Below, piece by piece: positions 36,472 through 46,772 of a stretch of DNA of 64,000 bases. Position 1 is the first letter of the stretch. Each line of letters starts with the position of its first letter. The position numbers and the translations under genes are program-made. This DNA is from Pyrocephalus nanus (taxonomy: Eukaryota; Chordata; Aves; Passeriformes; Tyrannidae), in the NCBI GenBank assembly GCA_038380795.1, contig CM076259.1:25650977-25714976 (forward strand). Direction: 5' to 3'. Below the pieces are notes generated by a model, which saw only the letters and a program-made list of their open reading frames with translations, was not told the DNA's origin and searched no databases.

Positions 36472-36732
36472 TTAGTATATATTGTGCCTTTTTTTATTTC
36501 TCAGAAGCTTTAATGCTCGAATGTTATGGGGGGAATACACTTTCAAGTCTCTTTCAAATATTATTTTGTTTGTTTCTTCTATAATTAGAGCAACAGCTAC
36601 CACCGCCTGCAGGCAAGTAGGCCATCCTTTGCTAACCAGATCCAGTAATTTGGAAATATATTCTACAGGCTTTTTCTTTCCCGCCCATTTCTGGGTTAGA
36701 ACTCTATATACTGTCTCATTATCCGTGGCCAC
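36472..36732 (-). pseudogene. pol: Retroviral pol: RT connection-domain piece
   Basis: The frame contains CLQAVVAVALIIEETNKII and YSPHNIRALKLL, typical of the stretch between RT thumb/connection and RNase H in gamma-type Pol. RNase H itself is missing, cut by the deletion that joins this piece to the integrase end. It is separated from the RT palm part by about 170 bp of broken frame including a sense A11 tract. Confidence 0.7.
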
Positions 36733-36905
36733 AAATAGATAAAAAGGTTTTTTTTTTTACATCAGGTAAACTTAAAACGGGAGCATTCACTAAATCAGTT
36801 TTTAGGCACTCTAACTTTTCTTCATCCTTCTGAGTTTATTTTAAGGATCTATCCGTTGTCAGTTTTTGGTATAAAAAACCTCACTTTAGAACTATAATTT
36901 TCGAT

Positions 36906-37739
36906 CTACTGTCTGCGGTATTTAAGCAATCCCAGCAACTGTCTCACTTGTTGCTTACTACTGGGAGCTTTTAGTGACAGAATTCCATTAACTCTCTCAG
37001 GATACAATTTTTTAGTACCCTTGTGAATCCAATGCCCCAGGTATTTTACTTTTTGTTCCACAAATTGTAACTTAGATTTAGAAACCTTGAGACCCTGGAT
37101 ACTCAAAAAGTTCAGCATTCTAACAGGTTTTTTTTTCCTCACTATGTTTTGGTTTTGTTTTTTTTTTTTTTTTTTTGCTAGTAAAAAATCATCTACATAT
37201 TGAAGCAATACTACCCCCTCAGGTAGTTGATATTCCCGAAAGATTCACTCTAAAGCTTGTCCAAATAATTTAGGTGACTCAGTGAAGCCCTGGGGCAGCA
37301 CACACCACCTAAGTTGCTGCTTCCTGAACGTATCAGGATTTTCCCACTCGAAGGCAGAATAATTTCTGCAATTCTCTTTCAGGGGACACGTCCAAAATGC
37401 ATTTCTAAAATCCACCACACTGTACTACTGACACCCAGGGCTCAATCGACTCAGCAAAGTGTGGGGGTTTGCAACCACTGGAAATCTACTCACAGTCCCT
37501 CCAAGAATTTCTTTCAAGTCGTGCACCAACTGACAACTGCCATCCGCCTTCTCAATTGGCAGGATGGGAGCACTAAAAGGGGACATACAGGGCTCAAGCA
37601 GCCCCTGTCCCAGCAATCGACCCACTTCAGGCCTCAGCCCCCTCCTGCTTTTGCTAGGCAAGGGACACTGCCCGATTCCCACAGGGACCTCCGGGTTTTC
37701 AATAGTTACTTCAAATGGCTCAATATTTAGTTTTCCCAT
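36906..37739 (-). pseudogene. pol: Retroviral pol: reverse transcriptase, inactivated
   Basis: The N-terminal part runs from 37,739 (MGKLNIEPF...) through SPFSAPILPIEKADGSCQLV to a stop at 37,423-37,425. The next frame reads VVDFRNAF and LPQGFTESPKLFGQAL, then the YVDD catalytic box near 37,200, then a sense A19 tract and the thumb segment with LGHWIHKG. The first catalytic aspartate position (family D in the DLKDAF-type motif) reads Asn here. Stops and the homopolymer insertion make it non-functional. Family: gamma-type RT. Confidence 0.85.
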
Positions 37740-37766
37740 AGTTTCCGAGTGTACCAGACTTCAGGG

Positions 37767-38168
37767 TCAATCTGTTTTTCGTCCACTTTTGCAAGGGGGC
37801 ACAACCCAATTCTCAGTTTTTTTTTCTTTAATCTTCAATTTTATTCCTAACTCCACAATCAAATTTCTCCCCAACAGATTATATTCAGCCTCAGGTAACA
37901 GCAACAGCGTCCCAGTCCCACATTCACAATTTGACTCCACCAATACGCTTTTCACAACAGGGACCTTGAAAGGTTCCCCCTTCGCTCCAACCACACTAAC
38001 TTTCTCTCCTGATATTTCACATCTAGGTGGCAAAAATTGTACAGTACACCCCTCAGCTCCAGTATCTACAAGAAAGGTCACCTCCCGGTGCTGGGGACTC
38101 ACTTTCAGAGTCACCAAGGGCTCTCCTTCACCTGGAGTCCCTAGCGCGAAGAGCCCCCGACTCTCCAA
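37767..38168 (-). pseudogene. pro: Retroviral aspartic protease remnant
   Basis: The frame contains the catalytic LVDTGAE motif, a hydrophobic flap-to-core segment and LLGRNLI, which corresponds to the conserved C-terminal LLGRD-type helix of retroviral proteases with Asn in place of Asp. It lies directly before RT as in gamma-type Pol. In normal elements it matures the Gag-Pol polyprotein. This copy's own frame is open over about 130 codons but is not joined to an intact gag. Confidence 0.8.
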
Positions 38169-38234
38169 TCCTCCTGAAATTCCTCCTCATCTTAATCCGT
38201 TTCCTACACTCCCCCCCTCACATGTCCTTTCCCC

Positions 38235-38994
38235 TTACAACAGCAACATTCCACCGTCTGCCTGTCCACCCGTTCTCCTCTTGGTCTCGCAGCCCTCCTC
38301 ACTTCTTCTTTCTGTCCTGCTCAAAACCACTGCAACCAAAAGTCTCGTCTGCCTTTTCTCACTTTCTACCTCCCGTCTCACATACACCTTCTGAGCCTCT
38401 CTCAACAATTCATCCAACCCTTTTTCCTGCCAATCGTCCACTTTCTCTAATTTTTTCCTAATATCCACTCAGGACTTTGCCACAAACTGAGTTTTCAGTA
38501 AAGCCTGGCCCACAGGTGTAGCAGGATCTACCCCTGAATATAATTGGAGATTTTTTCGTAATCTCTCAAGCCATTCTGTTGGGGTCTCTCTCTCTCTTTT
38601 TTTTTTTTTTTTTTCTGGTGCTCCAAGCTCACTCAACGGAAATAAAGTTGCCTGGGGTTTTTCTAACCAAACCTTGGCATACTGACTTTCTTCTGGGTTA
38701 AGGGATTTTTTACTATTAACCCAAAGGTTCAACTGCTGCCTCACCCAATCCTCTTCTGACCCATAAACTGGCCAGAAAACATTTGGTGAGATTTTTCTTC
38801 CCTCCCCATATCTTAGTACAGTATTCTATCATTTTTCGTTTACTTTTCCCTGTCGACCCAGGGAAATGTTTCCAATTGTCTAAGATATATGCCAGAGGGG
38901 TATTCTTAGGTACAGAAGGTACCCTTCCCATGGGAGCCGAAGGCTTGCTGCCCTTCGTCCCCATCTTCTGGAATATCCACAAGCACACACACAC
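38235..38994 (-). pseudogene. gag: Retroviral gag remnant (matrix plus capsid C-terminus)
   Basis: ATG at about 38,972 (MGTKGSKPSAP; the Gly2 suggests N-myristoylation). A matrix-like domain continues across a frameshift near 38,740 and a sense A18 tract (38,597-38,614). It jumps to a capsid C-terminal segment (ETPTEWLERLRKNLQLYSG, then QALLKTQFVAKS), a stop, and KKLEKVDDWQEKGLDELL. The N-terminal capsid domain is deleted near the A-tract. The nucleocapsid end leads toward protease. Gag would normally form the particle shell; this copy cannot. Confidence 0.8.
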
Positions 38995-39345
38995 TTGCTC
39001 CCTTTGTTCCTGGCCCAGTCCCTCGCAGGAGATGGGAAATGCAGTACTTAAAGGTCCACACTCACTTGGTTCAGTATGTCGAACCTCTCAGTTGTTATAT
39101 TCCAGGAAAACCCAATCCCGCCCAAACGGCAACCTTACGAACTAATTCGCAATATATTTACGCCTCCTGCGTCTTCGTCCGGACTTCTGTGCACAGAATC
39201 TTTATGGGATTCTACCGGTTCTCTTTTGCTCAGTATTCTAGAATTTAGGTTCGTCGGTGAGGGTGAAGTAGGCTGGTAGTCACATACGGGACCGCAAAAA
39301 AACCGCGGGGCATCTTCCCGAAGGACCCCCAGTCCACTGCTCCTT

Positions 39346-39363
39346 ATCTGAGTCAAGGCACCA
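39346..39363 (-). promoter_or_regulatory. Primer binding site, tRNA-His-like
   Basis: In viral sense TGGTGCCTTGACTCAGAT, starting 2 nt after the LTR end. It matches the 3' end of tRNA-His (complement TGGTGCCGTGACTCGGAT) at 16 of 18 positions. One mismatch is a CpG-decay change. Confidence 0.75.
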
Positions 39364-39365
39364 CT

Positions 39366-39406
39366 TGTGATAAATTTGGACCACAAAGGATCAAATTCAA
39401 TTAGAA
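39366..39406 (-). repeat. 5' LTR remnant, 41 bp
   Basis: An exact copy of the last 41 bp of the 3' LTR (33,713-33,753). Everything upstream in viral sense (U3, R and the AATAAA) is missing and unique host sequence follows. The provirus has therefore lost its own 5' promoter. Confidence 0.9.
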
Positions 39407-41270
39407 AGCTCAGAGCATGACACATGTTGCCATTTGATTCAAATAAGGGGCAGTTGGAGAAAATGGTGGACAGAAGAGGAAGAGGTTGCCATTACATTTG
39501 AACTCTGCTGTGTCATTTCTTGAGCACAGCCCTTGTGGTGTAAATGGCCTCTCTGCTGGTGACAATGTTTCCAAGGTCAGATCAGAAACTGCAGATGATA
39601 ATTAACAGTACAACTCTGTGCATGTCTCCACCAATAGCTGGCTCCCAGCTCCTCACAGTTTGCCCCTACCCTCCCGACACATTAATCACGCAGACAGCAG
39701 TTGACATCCCAAGAACTTCTCCTGGACCCTCTTACACCTCTCTATCTGTATACTGATTGTATGTTGCCTTTGTGGGATTCAACTAAAGCTAAAGAAAAGC
39801 TACCTTTTGACAATAATTCATGATAAATAGGTTGTGATATCTCTCCTAATTGTCAGTTTCTGCCAATAACGTAAACTGTGATCCATCTCTGGCAACACTG
39901 TTTGTGTTTGAGCTGTAAATGTCCAATATTTCCTTCTACCCATGCTTTTGCACTGTGTCAAAAACTTATGTTTTTTTTCTACTTTCTTTTTCTAAAGCAC
40001 TGTAGCAAAATGCCCTTTAGCCATCTTTTTTTTTAATTATTTTATATATATATATATATATATCCATTTTTCTAGGAATCACTGTTTCTCCTTACCTTTC
40101 AGCCTTAGTCTTTTCTCTGCAGAAAATGTTTTTCTCATTCCAAAAGTCTGTGATAGCCAAGGGAGCTTGTTATTCTTGTGCAGGTCACTCTGCTCTCTTT
40201 GCTTCCTTTTAAAATCCAGCACATCCCACACTCTGCTTTCTCTTGCTATTTCTGATAACTTAAATGTAGACACTGTTAAGTGTTGGACTACTGATATAGA
40301 TTCCTTCCTCAAACTCTTTTTTTCCTATTCTCTATGAAATTTCAAGGAAGAAGATATGCCAGAAGAACTCATCTTCCCCTGATTATATTTTCCCTTTCAA
40401 TCTGAGCCTTTCTAGGTTGAGAGTTATATGTGAATTACTTGGTTGTACAGAAGCACGAGACTTGTGAAGAACATCTGCTAAGAGACTGCGAATTGCTTGC
40501 ACTGTTAGCCAGTGGTCCAGAACAGTGCCAGAGAAAAATATGACATCCAAACAAGTGCTTTTCTAGGAATATAGTTTTGCAGCATTGGCTTCAGTTCATC
40601 CATCTGCTACCCGAGGTCCTTTCTACTGCTTTAAATGTCTGATGTGGTATTTTCCTTGCTTTTGTTGAGCTGGAGGTCTTGTTCAATGCTTCCTTACCAA
40701 TGCCCCTTCTAAGCCTTCCTCATTTATATCCTTCCCCAGTTCACAAGCCATGCATTTATGCAGCTCATGGTATAAATCTTGATAGGTATGTCAATACTCC
40801 TTGCGCATTTGCTGACTTTAAGAGGAAAGCTGCTGTTCATTAGCTGCTTTCTTTACTTTGAATCAAATCTGATGTCTCCTCTTTCTGCAGTGTGGACAAA
40901 ATAATTCAGTTCCTTTGCATGGATTTGCATTTTGCTGTGACTCAATTTTAGGCTGCACTCTCTGCTTCATGTAGGTAATGCTGTTGGTTTTGGGGGTTTT
41001 TGTCATGTTTTTCTCTGGATCTGTCATGCCTAAGAATATCATCAAGAGTGACTCCCGCCCCTCACCAGCTTTGTGTTATTTTGGGACTCTTTTGGGAAAT
41101 ATCTCCAGGATAGGCAGAATTTCAAGAGGCAGACTCTTGAAATGCTGTCTTCTTAAAGTCAGTGCCATTCTGCTTTCTTGGTCCAGCCTGAATTGCTTGT
41201 GCCCACATGGAGCATTCAGTACATGTAGCACATTTAATGTAGAGAGCAGATCGGTGATCACATCTCATGC
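39407..41270. other. Non-coding stretch between provirus and host gene 3' end
   Basis: T-rich, no gene recognised. It contains a (TA)10 microsatellite at about 40,043-40,062. Confidence 0.5.
40043..40062. repeat. (TA)10 microsatellite
   Basis: Uninterrupted TA dinucleotide run following a T-rich stretch. Confidence 0.9.
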
Positions 41271-41294
41271 ATGTAAAGAGCAAGGCTTTGTTGC

Positions 41295-41300
41295 TTTATT
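41295..41300 (-). terminator. Polyadenylation signal of the minus-strand host gene
   Basis: AATAAA on the minus strand, 160 nt downstream of the stop codon at 41,461-41,463. This implies a short 3' UTR and cleavage near 41,275-41,285. Confidence 0.55.
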
Positions 41301-41460
41301 TGTCTCAGAAGCCTATGCAGCTACAGATTATAATGATCTTTCTCTCTTTACCTGTGATTATTAGGCAAAATCATTCCAGTGCTTTCTCCACTTGCTTAAT
41401 TGTCTTTAGCTTTGCTCCTCAGCTCTGAGTCTTGCTGGTGGTGGATGCCTTGATGTGCGT

Positions 41461-41598
41461 TCATAATTTCACGTAGTAGCTGCTCTCTTGCAGGGAGGGG
41501 TTATGTTGGAATCCCAAGAGAGCCTGGGATGTCATCTTCAGTGATTCCTGCTGATTCAATTTCCCTGAAGCAGAGGAGATATCATCCATCATTTTCCA
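41461..41598 (-). CDS. Terminal coding exon of the unidentified gene
   Basis: Acceptor ctgtgctgcag, then 45 codons and TGA. The exon starts in phase 0, matching the phase-0 end of the exon at 45,015-45,140. It reads WKMMDDISSASGKLNQQESL at its start and ends QESSYYVKL. An alternative acceptor 42 nt further in (tctgcttcag) would start with 2 nt and clash with the upstream exon. A polyadenylation signal follows. Confidence 0.6.
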   Translation of the reverse strand, partial: WKMMDDISSASGKLNQQESLKMTSQALLGFQHNPSLQESSYYVKL

Positions 41599-44500
41599 CT
41601 GCAGCACAGATCCATTGCTGGACAAGCGCCCTTGCCCCAGCCTGGCAGGCACAGTGAAACCATAACAGGGAGCAGCAACGCCCAAAGTGATGAGGCAGGC
41701 TTGAGGTTCAGCCAGGAAATCAAGAGCCCGTGGCAGGGTCGGGGCTCCCATCAGCAGGGTACCAACTTGGCACCAACATAGCCATGGTGCAGCACAGGCG
41801 GGAGCCAAGCATGAGAGAGCCGTGACTTAAAAGCAGTTCCCAGGCTAAGGAGGGAGGATCTCCCATGAAAGTTTCTCAGCAGAGCTATGCAGGGGATCCT
41901 CCACGACAGCTTCTTCCAGCTCTTTTTTCCTCACCAGTTCCGACCAGCCAGCTCGTCTGGAGCTGCCAGCCAAAATCCTAGAAGAGGGAGGGTGTACTCA
42001 GGGCCCTGACAAACTATTCATCCTGTGTCTTCAAAATCCAGGAAAGCACTTGATTTGCTCTACTGGGAGGTAGGCTTTAAGATTTTTTAATCAAATTTCA
42101 GGAACTGAAGGCTTTTTGTCCCAGGACCGCTTTTGCTGGTATTTCTGTATCACAGCACCGGAGATGTTTGACACATTGATTTATATCTGTCTGAGACACT
42201 GCATTTCCCTGCTGTGCCAAATGCTGCTGACTGCATCATGCCAGTCTCACACTGGTGTTCATGGGACAGGTCAGGCTGTGCTTCTATTTCTCTCTGTCCC
42301 AGGGTGGTGGCTGGCCTGTTCCCCCATGAGAAGACCTGATGTCATCAGTGTGTCTCCTAGGCCTTGTTATCAGAAATAGAGATGCCTCACCAATTTTTTT
42401 TTTCTTGCTTTATGCAGTGTCAGGAAGAGTGTAATGTCACTGCTGCTGAACTGCTGTCCTTGGAGGTTCTCTGCAGTCACACATGTGGGTAGGGCCAGGT
42501 ACCTTTCCATCTGCTCAAATGACAAGTTCTCACTTGGACTCTGGAGAGCCAGGTCGGCTTGTTGCTTTCCATGGTGCAATGCACCACACCAACACCTGCT
42601 GATGCTCCTCTGCTGCTGGCTTCGCTTTAACTGCTGGATGTAACTCAGGCCCTTTGCTACCCTCTCCCTCTCTCAGCAATACCTATGGCATTCTGCTGTC
42701 CTTGGCTCTCCATTTTATGAGGCACCCCCCCCCCCCATTCTTCTTCTAGATTCCTGTGCTCTCTGAGTCCTCTCTGTTCAATTGCTGCATGGCTCTTCAT
42801 CACTAATTTTACTTGTGCCCCTTTCCGTTTTGACCCTGTTAAAACTTTTGCCATCAGCAAAGCAGAATTTTCCTTATAGCCTCAAATCTCCACTCACCAC
42901 TGGGTTCTTCCTGCCCATTTTTTTTTCTCTTTCCTCAATAATTTCATGCAGAAATGTGTTCATGCAGAAATGTTTTCCTTTGGTGAGCCTTGTCTCCTGT
43001 TCATTTGCACTGAGTTTCTCATCAGCCCCCCCCCCCCCACGCCACAAAGCATTCAGCTCTAGCCCACCTCTTTTGCTGCCTTTTCAGAAAATCCCTGTGC
43101 TCCTGCTCTGCTCCTTCCTCATCTCCTGAAGTCCTTTCATGCAATGCTTGCATTTCCACCCACACCAAGGACGGAGTCAATATCTTACCAGCTACTACTC
43201 AGAGGACATTTAAGTGTGGGTTGCCAGCAACTGAAGCCATCCTGCTGCTGCACCTGTCCCCATCATTATATGGCTGAGCAGTAACTCAGATCAGCACACT
43301 CACCCCATGGACACTTTCCTGGGTTGATTTCTAGCCAACTAAGTCAGCTGATCTGATTCACTCACAGCCTCTCGTGTTAGGTCCTAATCGCGGGATAAGA
43401 GGTGGCCAGAAGCCCCCAAGGGAGTGGAAGAGAAGTAGGACAACCCCTTCTGTCAGCACTGCAGCATCAGGGTAGCTAAACAGGACCATGCCTCTTGCCC
43501 CAGGACAAATCAGTGACAAGGAGATGCCATTTGGCTTCTTTGAGCAGCCCAATGACTATTACAGGTCTTTTGCCTTGCAGGAAGAGCTTCAGACACCTAT
43601 CTTTCTGAGTAACACTATCAGGGGACCAGCAAATGATGCCATATAGAGGTAATTATGCTCAAAAGCACAATTAGAAATAAAAATGTGCCACTGGCTCTGT
43701 AGGCATGAAGTCCAGTGTCAGCAATAGTAAACAAGGGCCCCAAGCCATAATAAAAATAATAAATAACAGCACCGATGAGGTCTGCGTTTCTTTTGTTAGT
43801 GTGGGGAAACTCTGCTGGGACACTGCCTTGGTAGGGGTATAAAATGTTTGTGAAGTGAGAGCAGAATGAAGACTATGGCTCTTACTTCATGTGGGAAAGG
43901 CTATTCAAGAACTCCCCGAAATCAGAGGAAAGTCATTGTATTGCTTGGCACCTGCCCAAAGTGATTTCATTTTCTGTTCAGAATTAAGATGCATTAATAG
44001 CCTGAGGGCAGCAGTTTCTTTGCCAAAAAATGCCTTTCTCCCTCCACCCCCCCTCCCCTCCTGGCTTGTTTTATATATGAGGGCTTTCAGGTCAGGAGTG
44101 AACACTCAGCGAGTATTACTTGAATTATCAAATAAAAGTGCAGCAATATAATTTTCTTTCAAGCAAACACTGAGTTAATTAAAATGTGCACCCTGAACTT
44201 TGCAAATTTCACATTATTCATGAGAAAGATATGGGTCTGTCTATTGCAAAGGCAAACTAAAAATAATCAGAGATATAAAACCAGAATGGCTGCTGTTAAG
44301 AGTAAGGCACTCTAGAAGTTTTTCTGAAGAAGCTCTGTCTCCAGGAGTGTATTTACCCTCAGTCCGTTCTCTAGCCCTGATCAATATAGCAAAGCTGGCA
44401 AAACCTTCATGTAAATTTGATCATGCTGGCCATAAAATCTTTTGGCCAAAAAGCTGCGCGCTCTCTGTCAGCATAAGCTGTATGGGCCAAAGAATTCCTG

Positions 44501-45014
44501 CTGACCAAACTGTGCCCCAAGAGGGAGCAAGACTGGTAAAGCCAGGTAGAGAGAGCCTTCAAAGGCAGCAGGGAGAAAGTTTCCCAGCTCTTGGAGGCCT
44601 GGTCCAGCAAACAAGGCCTTCTGCCACCAGGTTGTGGACTCCTGTTCTTCTGCTGAGTGGCTTTTTCCACAGCAGAGCCACCATAGCAGGAAGCACATCT
44701 GCTTTCACCTGCATCTCTGTATCACTGAGGGTACCTGCGCAGGTCTCACTTCAGGTTTCCACCAGGAATCAAGGGCCCAGACAGCCAGTATGTGCAGTGG
44801 GACTGGACAGACATGAGGCCAAAAAAAATGGAGTGCCCAGCACCACTAATACTGACAGTGAGCAAAAGTGGCAGCAATTTCCACGTTGACAGAATGAAAG
44901 CATTTGTACCTTAAGGTTTTGTGCAAAGGACACTGAAAAGGGAGGGGGATGATAGAACTTATCTTGATTTCCACATTAATAAAAGTCTGTATACAGACTA
45001 AAGAAATGACTTAC
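41599..45014. other. Last intron of the unidentified gene
   Basis: No further exon found. It holds C12 (42,725-42,736) and C13 (43,026-43,038) tracts. An AT-rich block at about 43,620-44,300 with many TAAT and ATTA motifs might be a conserved regulatory element, untested. Confidence 0.4.
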
Positions 45015-45140
45015 CCTTTCTTCTCCTTCCAAACTCCTCTCTATTACTTTGCTCTTAGAATTTGAGATCAACTGATTTATGTAGTGGCATCCCAGGATAA
45101 AATTTGCCTTCTCTCCACTGTCATTCTCCAGCAGATTGAT
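45015..45140 (-). CDS. Internal exon of the unidentified gene
   Basis: A 126-nt exon of 42 codons, phase 0 at both ends. The acceptor is ttgtgttttcag and the donor is a strong gtaagt. It begins INLLENDSGEKANFILGCHY and ends SLEGEER. The other two frames contain stops. Clean splice sites make this one of the most secure exons here. Confidence 0.75.
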
Positions 45141-45622
45141 CTGAAAACACAAAGTCATGTTAGTCATCTGAAAATCTCAAACAAGATGTTTTCTTTCCCA
45201 ACTGTGTAAATTTGGGTCAATCTCATCTGCTTCAACACATTCATTTGAAAGCTGACAGAAGCCAAATAGCTATCTAAAAAGTATGTAGGCAAGGAAGTCG
45301 GACAGTTTGCAGTACATCCAAGCCAGTTCAAGAGCAAAGGCTTTCTTGTGAGATGACTTGGTCTGCTTGTTTAAATTTTGCCCTTATCCCTAGCTTGGAA
45401 GAACTGGAAGAATAATTATAACAGATGCTTAGAGAGGATCTGGTAGGTGGAGGTGGGGTATTTCTGCAGCAAGTTGTGGCAGAGACACTGTAAATCTTGA
45501 CAAACTATTTTGTCTAGGTTTATGTTAAAGAAAAAAATGTCTGCTCATCAGTAACTCTGAGAATGGTAGTTCCTTATGTCTAGCTAGGAAAACAGGCTGT
45601 CAAACAAATAAAAACCAAATAC

Positions 45623-45784
45623 CTCTCCCAATCCTCCATGCAGGTAAATCAGAAGCGTAGAAATCTCCTGGCAGTAGATGAAAACTGTTTGGAGTGGAGG
45701 CAGGATGGCCATCGGAACACCATGTCCATCCCAGAGGCACTGCCAAAAGACTGGGGCTGTAGCAGCCATGGGGGGACAGGGGAA
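45623..45784 (-). CDS. Internal exon of the unidentified gene
   Basis: 162 nt, 54 codons, phase 0 to 0. The acceptor is tgcaacaacag and the donor gtattt. The core reads PMAILPPLQTVFIYCQEIST then LLIYLHGGLGE, a hydrophobic helix-rich stretch. The exact acceptor is less certain, because a second AG 26 nt inside (ggctgctacag) would change the phase and break the join to the upstream exon. Confidence 0.65.
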
Positions 45785-46423
45785 CTGTTGTTGCACAGAT
45801 ACTGGATTGCAGAGACTGCAGGAAGTATCTCTGACCTAAGGCTGAGTATAAGAGCATGGCCAGCGTTTGACATCAAGTCTACACCAGGAGACAGGGAGGG
45901 ATCCTTTCCTCATCTTTCAGAGCAGGAGCTCCAGGAAATGGGTTCTCCACTATGGGCTGGGTACCACAGAAGTACTCTGCAGCCTAGCTACACCATCCTG
46001 GCCTGCTGGGAAGCATCTGATTATCCCCTAAAAAATCTTCACTTGCGTCCACCTCTCCCTCCACAAAGGAAACAGGAGTGTATGAGGAATTTTCTGCATC
46101 TATTCTGTGTTGAGCGGATAACAGAGGAGCATTTGTCTCTCCTCTGAGAGCACCATCTGCAATGGATGTCACTCTTGCAGACACTGTAAGACTGCAGGAG
46201 GTATGTTGGAAGAAGTGTAGGCATTAAGCAGAATAAAGTACTTTCACTGTAAGGAAGATTTCATCACAAAGGAAGGTGAACCAACATCCAGCTACAAAAT
46301 AAAATTACTAAGAAAGAAGTTTTTTTTTTTTTTTTATCTCTAAAGGCATCCAGAAGGAGAGGAATTAATGTTGTGCACTGAAATCCCTAAAGGCTCATAC
46401 CAGGAGCAGATTAGTATAGGTAC

Positions 46424-46462
46424 CCTTGTAGAATGAAAACAAAACAGCTCTTCAAGAGCTTG
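46424..46462 (-). CDS. Micro-exon of the unidentified gene
   Basis: 39 nt, 13 codons (QALEELFCFHSTR), phase 0 to 0. It is bounded by tgttatttcag and AAGG-gtacct. Its size and phase fit between neighbours, so it could be skipped without frame change. Confidence is limited by shortness. Confidence 0.45.
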
Positions 46463-46651
46463 CTGAAATAACAGGCACATAATAGCTCTCTTGGGGCACC
46501 AGGTTTTAAGGCGGTGCTTATCTTGATTGAGAAAGTATCTGAAGGTATGAATGGGCAGAGTGCCATGCTTCTTCGGAGAACACCACATCTGATCCTAACA
46601 GCCTGGAACAGCTGGAGGCAAGGGAGATAAGATTGTGGTTGTAGCTACAAC

Positions 46652-46772
46652 CTTGAAACTCAATGTTTTTGTGGTGCAGGTGGAGATCAGACCACTGAAC
46701 CATGACATGGGCAGGATGTGAGAGAAGAAGCCAGAAATGCCTATTGTAGGTGGCAAAGAGTCTCCAAAACAT
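46652..46772 (-). CDS. Internal exon of the unidentified gene
   Basis: 121 nt: 1 nt completing the previous codon, then 40 codons from CFGDSLPPTIGISGFFSHIL to TKTLSFK, ending in phase 0. The acceptor is ctctatgaaataag and the donor AAG-gttgta. A different reading frame across the same bases is also open (MFWRLFATYNRH...). I prefer the first because only it fits the phase of the exon at 47,420-47,682. Confidence 0.5.

Larger units (their letters stand above)
33713..39406 (-). mobile_element. Endogenous gamma-like retrovirus, internally deleted provirus
   Basis: A minus-strand provirus of 5.7 kb, against roughly 8-9 kb for an intact gammaretrovirus-like element. In viral order: 41-bp 5' LTR remnant, primer binding site, gag, protease, reverse transcriptase, an RT connection-domain piece, an integrase C-terminal piece, a cysteine-rich open frame, env, polypurine tract and a complete 3' LTR. 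Deletions removed most of capsid, RNase H, most of integrase, and the central and ectodomain part of env. Stops and frameshifts break every gene. The class I (gamma/ERV1-like) assignment rests on protease-RT layout in one frame, RT motif spacing, Gag C-terminal sequence style and Env tail. It cannot produce particles as it stands. Confidence 0.9.

Noticed and set aside
42370..42579. Minus-strand exon near 42.4-42.6 kb
   Set aside because: A possible donor exists, but no acceptor in compatible phase. The flanking exons already join without it.
44347..44889. 180-codon plus-strand frame as a gene
   Set aside because: No family match, no splice or polyadenylation context, and it overlaps open frames on the other strand.
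45638..46147. 169-codon plus-strand frame
   Set aside because: It is the antisense shadow of the exon at 45,623-45,784. The minus-strand reading has better splice sites.
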